Assembly (NCBI GenBank): GCA_018701395.1 | Contig: JABIWU010000034.1 | Span: 1 to 40,205, forward strand | Source of the DNA: Phycisphaerae bacterium | Lineage (GTDB): Bacteria > Planctomycetota > Phycisphaerae > Phycisphaerales > SM1A02 | Length of the DNA stretch: 40,205 nt | Reading direction: 5' to 3' | In this document: one piece after another, positions 32,920 to 40,205 of the stretch | Position numbering within the stretch: the stretch's first letter is position 1 | Layout of the letters: every line of letters starts with the position of its first letter | The notes under the pieces: generated by a model | Told to the model about the DNA's origin: nothing | The model's input: only the letters and a program-made list of their open reading frames with translations | Databases searched by the model: none | Translations under genes and position numbers: made by a program

Positions 32920-33330
32920 GCAATTGAACTCCTAAAATCAATAATTGAATTCTGTAACCAAATTATCTGACAAGATGAATAGTACCATCAACTCACAATT
33001 TGATGATCGAGATTTTTCAAAGAGTCCCTCTGAAATTGGAAGTACCGAACACTTTGCCAGTTCTTCAGGCGGGTCTTTTAAGTTCACGTATTGGATTATT
33101 ATCTCGATGATCATTCTCAACGCATCAGATTCCAAATTGTTTGAGTGTTGAGCTGGAATGTGTGGTATTTGAGAAAAGCGCCATTGCTATTAAAAGTCTT
33201 TCAATTAATTTAATCGTCAGAGCTAATGCAAAGGGCGATTTTACTCTTATTATTGGACGGACATGTTTTTACTACAAAAAACCGTAATATCTTTGCTCAT
33301 AGTGTCGTTAGAGGTATACTGAAGAACTCA
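32920..33330. other. Gene-poor stretch between the sulfotransferase and the ABC efflux operon
   Basis: About 410 bp without a gene I can support. Short open frames exist on both strands (32945-33151 plus, 32938-33135 minus) but they overlap each other, have no ribosome-binding site and match nothing I recognise. The right end holds the promoter of the Cys-rich gene. I see no repeat or RNA fold here. Confidence 0.6.
33293..33320 (+). promoter_or_regulatory. Promoter of the ABC efflux operon, very close to the start codon
   Basis: TTGCTC (33293-33298), a 16-bp spacer and TATACT (33315-33320). The -10 ends 10 bases before ATG 33331, so the transcript would have a leader of only about 3-4 bases. 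The RND operon promoter at 16694-16722 has the same arrangement. Confidence 0.5.
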
Positions 33331-33771
33331 ATGTATAAACGATACGGCATCTTAACGAACATGATTGCCATAGTGCTTACAATCACTATGTCAATTTGTT
33401 GCTGCATTGTCAAAACTGCAACCGGTTCAACTACTTCATGTTGTGCTGTTGAAATTGCTGAAACAAAGTCATGCAATCAGCAGACACCGTCTTGTTGTCA
33501 AAAGCAACCAGCCCCTGAAGAGGATTCAGAAAACGAACCATGTTGCGAAGAATGTAACTGTATTACTGTAGGCACAATCCTTACGCAAAATTGGGCCCCC
33601 CCAACTGATTTGATTGGTGTTGATACTCCAGCTTTATTCTTCACAATTAATATTTTTGGAGTAGATCAGTATGTTGCCAATGCAATACACGGCCCTCCTA
33701 AATATGACCCACATATTCTTGGGTACAGCAGCGCGCCTTCCATGCGCGGTGTAGTCATTCTCCAAGTCTAA
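33331..33771 (+). CDS. Secreted Cys-rich small protein heading the ABC efflux operon
   Basis: A 146-residue protein from ATG 33331. An upstream in-frame start (33226) would add 35 residues but crosses the promoter. A hydrophobic segment (about 8-27) contains CCC (23-25). The mature part has CC pairs at 37-38, 55-56 and 71-72 plus Cys48, Cys75 and Cys77, 12 cysteines in all, with Glu-rich spacers. The C-terminal half is cysteine-free and ends in ILQV. It plausibly binds soft metals such as Cu(I), Zn or Cd outside the cytoplasm. Position matches the CzcI-like gene of the RND operon and both end in LQV, but the Cys spacing differs. I do not recognise a family. An outer-membrane factor follows after 71 bp. 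Confidence 0.72.
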   Translation: MYKRYGILTNMIAIVLTITMSICCCIVKTATGSTTSCCAVEIAETKSCNQQTPSCCQKQPAPEEDSENEPCCEECNCITVGTILTQNWAPPTDLIGVDTPALFFTINIFGVDQYVANAIHGPPKYDPHILGYSSAPSMRGVVILQV

Positions 33772-33842
33772 ACCACATACGTCACTTTCGCTCACAGCTA
33801 TTTGGTTGTGATTGTTGATGTCTATGTGTAAAGGACTTTTAA

Positions 33843-35177
33843 ATGGTACTACATTCCAGCAGAACTAGTCTGCAAATTACAATTCAATGCATTATTGCGA
33901 CATTCTTAACTGGCTGCGCATCATCTATTGATGCCACCAAAGATGTGAATTCAGCCACCATGCTCGCAACTACCCGTTTGCCAGTGCTGATTGATGAGTC
34001 ACTCGCCTGGAATCCAAGCGAACCACTGTCCGTCGATGCTGCTATTTCATATGCAATCATGCACGATGCACTTCTGCAGCGTGACATGGCAATCATCGTT
34101 CAGCGACGCGCTGAAATTGCGCAGGCTGAGTTACCAGCTAACCCTACATTCTCTGGCGCTTTTGGCGTTGCGATTGATGGTTTAGCAGGTGCACCAATCA
34201 TTATGCAAGGCATGCAGGGCTTGAGTTGGTTATGGACAAGACCAGATCGAATTGCCGCTTCCGAACAGACTTTGCAACAAGCCATACTAACGGCAGCAAA
34301 CCGCACAGTGATTATTGTTGCCGAAGTTCGCACTGCTCACGCAGAAGTTTCGGCGAATATGCTCCATGCTCAAGCTGTCGAATCGAGCGTGTCACTTTCA
34401 AACAAAGCAATTGACATCACTTTAGAACTTGTTGCCGCTGGCGAAGCATCTTTAGATGAAATTGACGAACTCACACTTGCATTAGAAAAAAGCAAACACC
34501 TCTTGCTTTCGAAAAGGAAGGCACTGCAACTTTCAAAACTGAAATTACTTGAAGCAATGGGTTGTCCTGATTACATTGAGTTGGTTTCGATTATTCCAAA
34601 CGACTTTAGTGCCCAGCCTGCCATATTCAATGAACGAACCCTGCTTGAACTAGCTATTAAAAATCGTCTAGATTTAGCAACGAAGCGCGCTGTTGTTCAG
34701 CAGAGATCCGCTGAACTTGGTCTCGCTAATCCACTGCTTCTCTCTGGAACTATTGGTTTCAATGAAAACTTTGCCGACCGACAGGCAATTATGGCTGGTG
34801 GTTCGGTCACGATTGCGCTAGATGGTGATGCAAAGGAGGCAATTGCAGATTCAAAACTCAAACAAGCAGAATTGAATTACATTGATGCTCTTCGAACAGT
34901 GCAGTATGAAGTTCGGTCAACACTTGAACAATACCTAGCAGTTCAAGAGCAATCTGAAGTGATAGATGCTGCGCTCATTACAACAACAAATATGCGGCTT
35001 AGTCGTGCAAATGACACGCTTCATCATGGGGAACTGCACCCACTCTCACTTATCCCTCTTCAACAAGAAGTTCTAGATGCAAACATCCTTGCTGTTGAAG
35101 ACAAACTTACACTTGCCATAACACGATTTAAACTTGAACTCGCTGTAGGTGGTACTTTTCGAGATATAACACAATGA
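33843..35177 (+). CDS. Outer-membrane efflux factor (TolC family, lipoprotein)
   Basis: A 444-residue TolC-family protein. The signal ends in FLTGC (lipidated Cys25). Two repeated helical halves are visible, with VDAAISYAIMHDALLQRD (about 64-81) and the matching LLELAIKNRLDLATKRA (about 261-277). AAAGGA precedes the ATG by 7 bases. The stop overlaps the adaptor start (ATGA). It should form the outer-membrane channel for the downstream adaptor and ABC unit. It is a distant relative of the outer-membrane factor at 14768-16180. Confidence 0.9.
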   Translation: MVLHSSRTSLQITIQCIIATFLTGCASSIDATKDVNSATMLATTRLPVLIDESLAWNPSEPLSVDAAISYAIMHDALLQRDMAIIVQRRAEIAQAELPANPTFSGAFGVAIDGLAGAPIIMQGMQGLSWLWTRPDRIAASEQTLQQAILTAANRTVIIVAEVRTAHAEVSANMLHAQAVESSVSLSNKAIDITLELVAAGEASLDEIDELTLALEKSKHLLLSKRKALQLSKLKLLEAMGCPDYIELVSIIPNDFSAQPAIFNERTLLELAIKNRLDLATKRAVVQQRSAELGLANPLLLSGTIGFNENFADRQAIMAGGSVTIALDGDAKEAIADSKLKQAELNYIDALRTVQYEVRSTLEQYLAVQEQSEVIDAALITTTNMRLSRANDTLHHGELHPLSLIPLQQEVLDANILAVEDKLTLAITRFKLELAVGGTFRDITQ

Positions 35178-36415
35178 ACACACAAACAATTCCACAACCA
35201 AAAAAACAATTTGTCACTCGGCTTGGCGTTCCTCTTGCAATCATTTTGACAACCGTATGTATCCTTGTCTATGCGAGTTGGGAATCAATTCGACCTGCAA
35301 TAATGGTTGAAGCAGTCACTGTCGTAATGAGGAATGTCGAAACTAGCACCCCGCAATCAGCAACAGCAGAGCAGGGATCAATTGTGCAAGCACCAGGCTG
35401 GGTAGAAGCAGAGCCTTATTCTGTCTTTGCTGGAGCTCTTACTGCGGGCATCATTGAATCTATACTTGTTCTTGAGGGTGATGTAGTTAAAAAAGGACAA
35501 CCAGTTGCGAAACTTATTTCTGATGATAATAAACTGGCATTAAAGGCAGCTGGAGCAACCGAGTCGCTTTGGTTGGGCAAACTCAAGGTAGCAAATGCAA
35601 AGATGCTAGAACTCGCTGATGAATACAAACGAAAAAAACCGCTTGCAGAATCTGGCGCACTTGCCCAAGGACCAGTTGAACGACTTCGACTTCGACAGAG
35701 GACAGGAGCAGCAAATATAACTATCGCTCAAGCGTCATTACAAGAAGCAAGTATTGCAAAGGAAGCAGCCCAGCTTGCTCTTGATCGATGTGTTGTTCGA
35801 TCACCAATCGATGGAGTTGTCATGGAACTCCTTGCATCACCTGGATCCGTAATTCGTTTTGGTAGTGGCGAGCACTCCACACACATTTTGCATTTGTATG
35901 ACCCAGAGCAATTGCAAGTTCGCGCAGATGTACCGTTGTCGGATGCCGCCCGTGTTGGTGTTGGGCATCCTGCTCAAATTATTGTTGATGTCTTACCCAA
36001 CATACTATTTGAAGGTGAAGTATTACGATTTGTTCATCGTGCAGATCAACAGAAAAATACTGTTGAGGCAAAAGTAAAAATAATAAATCCGTCTCCACTG
36101 CTCAAGCCGGACATGCTTGCTCGAGTTAAAATTTTGCAACCAATACGAGAAGCTGACGATGCTGGAACATGGACAGAGCAACATGTTTTTATTCCAAAAT
36201 CTGCGATTGCAACTATTTCAAATCCTGTTGTGTGGATTGTTGCTGACATAAATAAAGGAATTGGGAACGCACAACTTGCGACACTTGTCCTTGGCGAACA
36301 AGAATTCGATGGCTGGATTGAAGTTTTATCCGGCCTTTCAACGGGCGATCGAATCATTACAAGCGATATCAACTTTAAACAAGGCGATCTCGTTCAAATT
36401 TTAGGAGGTCAATAG
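35174..36415 (+). CDS. Efflux adaptor, HlyD/MacA-like membrane-fusion protein
   Basis: A 413-residue protein anchored by one N-terminal helix (about 17-36). A biotinyl-lipoyl half (VFAGALTAGIIESILVLEGDVVKKGQPVAKL, about 82-113) is followed by a coiled-coil hairpin (about 115-200), the second lipoyl half (VVRSPIDGVVMEL, about 207-219), a beta-barrel domain and a membrane-proximal domain ending in LSTGDRIIT. It would link the FtsX-type permeases to the outer-membrane factor, as MacA links MacB to TolC. It overlaps the gene before it by 4 bases and precedes the ATPase by one base. Confidence 0.9.
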   Translation: MNTQTIPQPKKQFVTRLGVPLAIILTTVCILVYASWESIRPAIMVEAVTVVMRNVETSTPQSATAEQGSIVQAPGWVEAEPYSVFAGALTAGIIESILVLEGDVVKKGQPVAKLISDDNKLALKAAGATESLWLGKLKVANAKMLELADEYKRKKPLAESGALAQGPVERLRLRQRTGAANITIAQASLQEASIAKEAAQLALDRCVVRSPIDGVVMELLASPGSVIRFGSGEHSTHILHLYDPEQLQVRADVPLSDAARVGVGHPAQIIVDVLPNILFEGEVLRFVHRADQQKNTVEAKVKIINPSPLLKPDMLARVKILQPIREADDAGTWTEQHVFIPKSAIATISNPVVWIVADINKGIGNAQLATLVLGEQEFDGWIEVLSGLSTGDRIITSDINFKQGDLVQILGGQ

Positions 36416-36416
36416 A

Positions 36417-37100
36417 ATGACACTCATTGAATGTAAAAATGTAACAAAACATTATTACCGTGGTACAGAACAAATCACTCCATTAAAAAATCTGAACCTC
36501 ACCATCGACCGAAGCTCATTTGTCGCACTTATGGGTCCGTCGGGTTCCGGAAAAACAACGTTGTTGAATTTAATTGCCGGTATCGACCGTCCTAGCGAGG
36601 GTGAACTTAACATAGAAGGCACTCCTATTCACACGCTTGGGCGAAATAAATTAGCACAGTGGCGGTCAGAACATATTGGCTATATCTTCCAACTCTATAA
36701 CCTCATACCTGTCCTTACTGCCTACGAAAATGTTGAACTTCCACTTCTACTGCATTCTATTTCGCGGAAGGAGCGGCACCAACGAGTTTCACATGCTCTT
36801 GATGTGGTTGGAATTAGTGATAGGTACGAACATTACCCTCGCCAACTTTCAGGTGGGCAAGAGCAGCGAGTTGCGATTGCTCGAGCTATTGTGACTAACC
36901 CAACCATCTTGCTTGCTGACGAACCAACAGGCGACCTCGACCTTGAGACAGGTACTTCGATTATGGATTTGCTCAAAGAGTTACAAACAAATCAGGGGCA
37001 GACAATAGTCATGGTGACACATGACCCTCGAACGACTGATTGGGCAAATACCGTATTGCACCTTGAAAAAGGTCAACTTATTGAGCAGGTGACAACATGA
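36417..37100 (+). CDS. ABC transporter ATP-binding protein (LolD/MacB type)
   Basis: A 227-residue ATPase. Walker [10 protein letters not shown] (40-48), Q-loop around [11 protein letters not shown] (91-101), signature LSGGQEQR (144-151), Walker [13 protein letters not shown] (164-175) and the H-loop in VMVTHDP (about 203-209) are all present. The pattern is that of the MacB/LolD/FtsE group, which drives FtsX-type permeases. Glu in the signature (usually LSGGQQQR) is a mild variation. Its TGA overlaps the ATG of the first permease by 4 bases (ATGA). Confidence 0.95.
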   Translation: MTLIECKNVTKHYYRGTEQITPLKNLNLTIDRSSFVALMGPSGSGKTTLLNLIAGIDRPSEGELNIEGTPIHTLGRNKLAQWRSEHIGYIFQLYNLIPVLTAYENVELPLLLHSISRKERHQRVSHALDVVGISDRYEHYPRQLSGGQEQRVAIARAIVTNPTILLADEPTGDLDLETGTSIMDLLKELQTNQGQTIVMVTHDPRTTDWANTVLHLEKGQLIEQVTT

Positions 37101-38254
37101 AAATGCTTCGAGTTATCCCAACTGTCTTAAAACAAATCAAACGATCGCCAATTCGGACAAGTTTGACACTTGGTGGTATTGCTGTTGCAATGTTTCTCTT
37201 TATCATGGTTGAATCTATGCGGACTGGCGTGAAAGCGGCAACCGAAATTACTGCCAACGATACAACATTGGTTGTCTATCGAGAAAATCGATATTGTCCT
37301 TTCTCAAGTCGACTACCTCAATATTATGAAGATCGTATTGAAAAAATAGATGGCGTTGCAAGTGTTGTTCCAATAAAGGTTCATATTTCTAATTGCGGCG
37401 CATCACTTGATATTGTGACGTTTCGTGGTGTCCCACGCGATTCCATTCAGCATGCCATGGCTAAGGACGGCCTCATTGTTGATGGTTCCATCGAAGCGTG
37501 GGAAAGGCGCGGTGATGGAGCAATCGTCGGCTCTGCGCTTGCAAAACGACGTGGCATAAAGGTTGGCGATAGATTTTCAGCAGCTGGTATTGAAGTATTT
37601 GTTGCAGGCATCCAAGAAACGGAACAAGCACAAGATAAAAATATTGCACTTGTGCAACTACCGTTCCTTCAGGAAGCTGCTCGTAAAGGGGGAACAGGAA
37701 CAATTGTGACGCAATTCAATGTACAAGTTGATAATCCAAATGAACTAGATAGTATTGCATCATCTATTGATGAAACATTTGCGCATGATGAGCATCCGAC
37801 CTCAACATTTCCAGAAAAAGCATTCGTTGGTCGAGCTGCTCGCGATATCGTGCAACTTTCTGAAGTCGCTGGGCTCCTTGCATGGGGCGCACTCGCCGCT
37901 GTGTTCGCATTAGTTGCAAACGCCGTTGCGCTTGCCATGCGCGATAGAGTTCGCGACCACGCCGTATTACAGACTCTAGGATACACCGGTTGGTTAATTG
38001 GCTGGATGGTGCTTCTTGAAGGTGTGTTCATTGCACTAGCAGGTGGCATTTTTGGTGGTATTGCGGCGTTCGTGGCTGTGCAACTAGGTCAATTTACCAT
38101 GACGATGGAAGGCGTAAACATTGAAATCGCAAGTGATCCAACAGCTGCCATCGTAGGGGTTGCACTTGCACTAGCACTTGGTATGTTTGCAGCAATGATT
38201 CCTGCACTCCGACTTGCTCGAACAGACATCGCATCCTGTTTTAGGGCTGTGTAA
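37097..38254 (+). CDS. ABC transporter permease 1 (FtsX/MacB type)
   Basis: A 385-residue membrane protein. An N-terminal helix (about 21-40) leads to a periplasmic MacB-like core domain (about 45-255), then three helices (about 265-290, 310-345, 350-378) form the FtsX domain. NRYCPFSSRLP (64-74) with Cys67 and SNCGA with Cys100 could form a disulfide or metal site in the periplasmic part. A cysteine in this position is not part of general FtsX signatures and recalls planctomycete permeases as I remember them. With permease 2 it would form the heterodimeric transmembrane unit. Confidence 0.9.
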   Translation: MKMLRVIPTVLKQIKRSPIRTSLTLGGIAVAMFLFIMVESMRTGVKAATEITANDTTLVVYRENRYCPFSSRLPQYYEDRIEKIDGVASVVPIKVHISNCGASLDIVTFRGVPRDSIQHAMAKDGLIVDGSIEAWERRGDGAIVGSALAKRRGIKVGDRFSAAGIEVFVAGIQETEQAQDKNIALVQLPFLQEAARKGGTGTIVTQFNVQVDNPNELDSIASSIDETFAHDEHPTSTFPEKAFVGRAARDIVQLSEVAGLLAWGALAAVFALVANAVALAMRDRVRDHAVLQTLGYTGWLIGWMVLLEGVFIALAGGIFGGIAAFVAVQLGQFTMTMEGVNIEIASDPTAAIVGVALALALGMFAAMIPALRLARTDIASCFRAV

Positions 38255-38266
38255 GAAAGGTAATCA

Positions 38267-39427
38267 ATGAAATTATTACCCTTTGAATATGCAACTCGAA
38301 ACCTCGGCCGCTCCCCGGTTCGTCTACTACTTACGGTCTTTGGAAGTGGACTCGTTGTTCTTCTTGTCATGATTGCGGGTAGTTTCATGGTAGGTATGCA
38401 GGCGACTTTAGATGTCAGCGGGTCGAATAATAATATTATGCTTTTAGGCGCAGGTAGTGAGGAAAGCGTTGAACGAAGTGAGGTCGGTATGGATACCGCA
38501 GGCATTGTTGCAGGAAGTATCGATGGGCTTCGTTTTCGTGCAGGAGTTGAGGGTATTTCGCCCGAAATCCATATCCAAATGCCAATTCTTGTTGATGGCG
38601 AAGATAGGCTTATACTTATTCGTGGCATACGACCTGAGGCATTTCTCGTGCATGATCAAGTAAGCATTATTACAGGCCACGCACCACGCAATGGTCGAAA
38701 CGAACTATTAGTTGGCAAACTTGCAGCGCAAACACTTGGCTACAACGAAGCAGCAGATGCAATTGGTAAGAAAGTAATGCTTGATGATGATGCGTACACC
38801 ATTTCAGGTGTACTCGAAGCGGGCGGTGGCATTGCTGAGGGAGAAATGTGGACATCACTTACCGATCTTCAAATAACAGCTCAACGCAATACACTCTCAT
38901 GCATCATTGTGTCTCTTGACCAAGCGAAAGCCAGTGACCTTGACATGTTTGCAGCGAGCCGGATTGATTTAGAGCTGGCTGCAATTTCTGAAGACGATTA
39001 TTTTGCAGCCCTTTCACAGTTTTATAAGCCAATCGAAATGATGGTGGTGATGACATGCATCATGATTGCTATTGGCGGCATGCTTGGTGGATTTAATTCA
39101 ACATACGCTGCGTTTGCAAGCCGTGTTAGAGAAGTCGGGACGCTGCAAACACTTGGCTATAAACGGAGCGCCATAGCCCTCTCGCTAGTTCAAGAATCAA
39201 TTCTTTCTGCATCTATTGGCGCTATCATTGCATGCGTGATTTCGATGCTTGTCCTCGATGGTTTTACAGTGCGATTTTCAATGGGAATATTTACATTGTT
39301 TATGACTCCCAAAGTTGTTACACTTGGTGTCGGATCTGGTCTGATGCTCGGTATTATTGGCGCAATCGCCCCAGCCATCCGTTGTTTACGTTTACCAATC
39401 CCAGAAGCGCTTCGCGCATCAGAATAA
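38267..39427 (+). CDS. ABC transporter permease 2 (FtsX/MacB type)
   Basis: A 386-residue membrane protein of the same architecture: N-terminal helix (about 18-40), periplasmic domain (about 45-255), then three helices (about 262-290, 308-335, 340-375). The FtsX feature TLQTLGYKR (about 291-299) is typical of the cytoplasmic coupling loop. It lacks the cysteines of permease 1. It begins 12 bases after permease 1, with GAAAGG upstream of the ATG. Two different permeases imply an asymmetric transporter. Confidence 0.9.
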   Translation: MKLLPFEYATRNLGRSPVRLLLTVFGSGLVVLLVMIAGSFMVGMQATLDVSGSNNNIMLLGAGSEESVERSEVGMDTAGIVAGSIDGLRFRAGVEGISPEIHIQMPILVDGEDRLILIRGIRPEAFLVHDQVSIITGHAPRNGRNELLVGKLAAQTLGYNEAADAIGKKVMLDDDAYTISGVLEAGGGIAEGEMWTSLTDLQITAQRNTLSCIIVSLDQAKASDLDMFAASRIDLELAAISEDDYFAALSQFYKPIEMMVVMTCIMIAIGGMLGGFNSTYAAFASRVREVGTLQTLGYKRSAIALSLVQESILSASIGAIIACVISMLVLDGFTVRFSMGIFTLFMTPKVVTLGVGSGLMLGIIGAIAPAIRCLRLPIPEALRASE

Positions 39428-39439
39428 TAAGGAACTCAT

Positions 39440-40003
39440 ATGAAACAAATATTCACAATTTTAGTAGTAGCCGCACTCACTGCATGTGGCGGAAAAGAAG
39501 AAAGCAATGTACAGCCGACAGTTGCTTCCCTAGAATTACCTAGTTCATTCTTTACAGCAAGTCGTTCAAGCGATGTTAAAGATCTTGTTGAAGTAAAGAA
39601 GACAGCAAAGAAAGGGGATGCTGTTACATTCCTAGCTCGAATCGGCGGTCGAGGGAATGCTTCATTTGTAAAAACACTCTCGATGATGATAGTGGCAGAT
39701 CCGACACTTCTTTCGTGTGAACTTGTAAGTGATGAGAGCCGTTGCAGTACACCAGAAGACTATTGTTGCGAAGATCAAGAATCACTTGCTTTAGGGCTTG
39801 GCACAATTCGCTTTATGGATGAAAAAGGTGAGTTGTATCCCTTTTCAATTGAAGACAGCCATGGGCTTGAAGCTTTAAAGTATGTAATCATCACAGGGAA
39901 TGTCGTTGACATAAACGATAGTGGAGTATTCGTTGTCGATGCAAGTAAGGTCTGGGTTGGTGGAAAACCATCGTATGACAATAATAGACAGGGAAGCATG
40001 TAA
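39440..40003 (+). CDS. Cys-rich lipoprotein at the end of the ABC efflux operon
   Basis: A 187-residue lipoprotein (signal ending ALTAC, Cys16). The mature domain has an OB-like beta pattern with ARIGGRGNASF (66-76) and four cysteines: Cys93, Cys102, Cys109 and Cys110 within CSTPEDYCC. Similar CPTPWDYCC-type proteins occur in planctomycetes as I recall, without a known role. It lies 12 bases after permease 2 and is probably its last operon partner. A metal-binding or thiol-redox role is inference. RBS AAGGAA precedes the ATG. Confidence 0.82.
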   Translation: MKQIFTILVVAALTACGGKEESNVQPTVASLELPSSFFTASRSSDVKDLVEVKKTAKKGDAVTFLARIGGRGNASFVKTLSMMIVADPTLLSCELVSDESRCSTPEDYCCEDQESLALGLGTIRFMDEKGELYPFSIEDSHGLEALKYVIITGNVVDINDSGVFVVDASKVWVGGKPSYDNNRQGSM

Positions 40004-40072
40004 GGCAGTCTCCAAGAATGCGAAAGCGGTATTGTGAGTTTTCTCATCTTCTGCACATTATGCAGTATTTGA

Positions 40073-40113
40073 AACACCACACATTCCCCATATAAAGGGT
40101 TATCTGTGGTGTT
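40073..40113. other. Inverted repeat downstream of the ABC efflux operon
   Basis: AACACCACA (40073-40081) pairs perfectly with TGTGGTGTT (40105-40113) around a 23-base loop, with a T-rich stretch about 20 bases further on. It is the only structure seen in the final 200 bp and may end the operon or belong to the gene beyond the window. Confidence 0.35.
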
Positions 40114-40205
40114 CGGAGGGATGTTTGAGTTGTTTTTTATTCAACAAACCCATAATTGGACCAGAAATGCCTGTTTTTATGTTTGCATTCAATCCAAAAA
40201 ACCAT

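Noticed and set aside
32938-33151. Short open frames on both strands in the gap before the ABC efflux operon
   Set aside because: They overlap each other, have no ribosome-binding site, no recognisable motif, and could arise by chance.
33226-33330. 35-residue upstream extension of the Cys-rich protein from 33226
   Set aside because: It would cross the TATACT promoter and place a hydrophilic stretch before the signal segment; ATG 33331 gives a normal signal peptide.
19049-40103. ATATAAAGGGTT shared by 19049-19060 and the right end near 40092-40103
   Set aside because: A single shared 12-mer is expected by chance in 40 kb of AT-leaning DNA, and the surrounding stems differ.

Overview
The window is a dense, chromosome-like stretch of bacterial DNA, AT-leaning by eye, with no integrase, transposase, phage gene or CRISPR array. 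Several traits suggest a marine Planctomycetota-type organism, possibly Phycisphaerae-like: a large pseudopilin, a DUF2617-like protein, Cys-rich small proteins with efflux genes, a kamA/CoA-transferase cluster and many weak or absent Shine-Dalgarno sites. This placement is inference from gene content and family memory, not from a marker-gene search.

Layout. 1-1.4 kb: sulfate activation (sat, partial, and cysC), closed by a strong terminator. 1.5-4.4 kb (minus strand): pseudopilin, a conserved hypothetical, prfA and rpmE. A tRNA-Asn(GTT) diverges at 4.5 kb. 4.7-8.7 kb (minus): a tightly coupled operon of kamA, two CoA-transferase subunits and a class III aminotransferase, with a divergent RpiR-type regulator. 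The set resembles the Bacillus yod-kamA lysine cluster without the acetylation and deacetylation genes. 9.7-16.7 kb (minus): a heavy-metal RND efflux operon (CzcI-like Cys/His-rich protein, outer-membrane factor, adaptor, RND pump, His-containing lipoprotein). 16.9-21.6 kb: a multi-pass membrane protein, a DUF2617-like protein, a family 4 uracil-DNA glycosylase with one altered Fe-S ligand, dtd and a Memo-family protein. 21.8-31.3 kb: a DUF1573-ankyrin lipoprotein, an M32 carboxypeptidase, anmK, a UDP-glucuronate decarboxylase, recA, an LplT-like MFS transporter and a cysteine desulfurase. 31.3-33.3 kb: a structured tRNA-Lys-like intergenic element, a TPR-sulfotransferase and about 400 bp with no recognisable gene. 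33.3-40.0 kb (plus): a second efflux operon, now ABC-powered: Cys-rich small protein, outer-membrane factor, adaptor, ATPase, two FtsX-type permeases and a Cys-rich lipoprotein.

The most interesting theme is the parallel between the two efflux operons. Each opens with a small secreted Cys-rich protein that ends in LQV and appears to be transcribed from a promoter placed so close to its start codon that the mRNA would be leaderless or nearly so. Each continues with an outer-membrane factor and adaptor, and each ends with a small lipoprotein. One uses a proton-driven RND pump and the other an ABC ATPase with two permeases. The second could be a little-described ABC-type metal or thiol-stress exporter. 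Other notable items are the acetylation-free lysine 2,3-aminomutase cluster, the DUF1573-ankyrin fusion, the tRNA-like element, and tandem repeats in front of recA.
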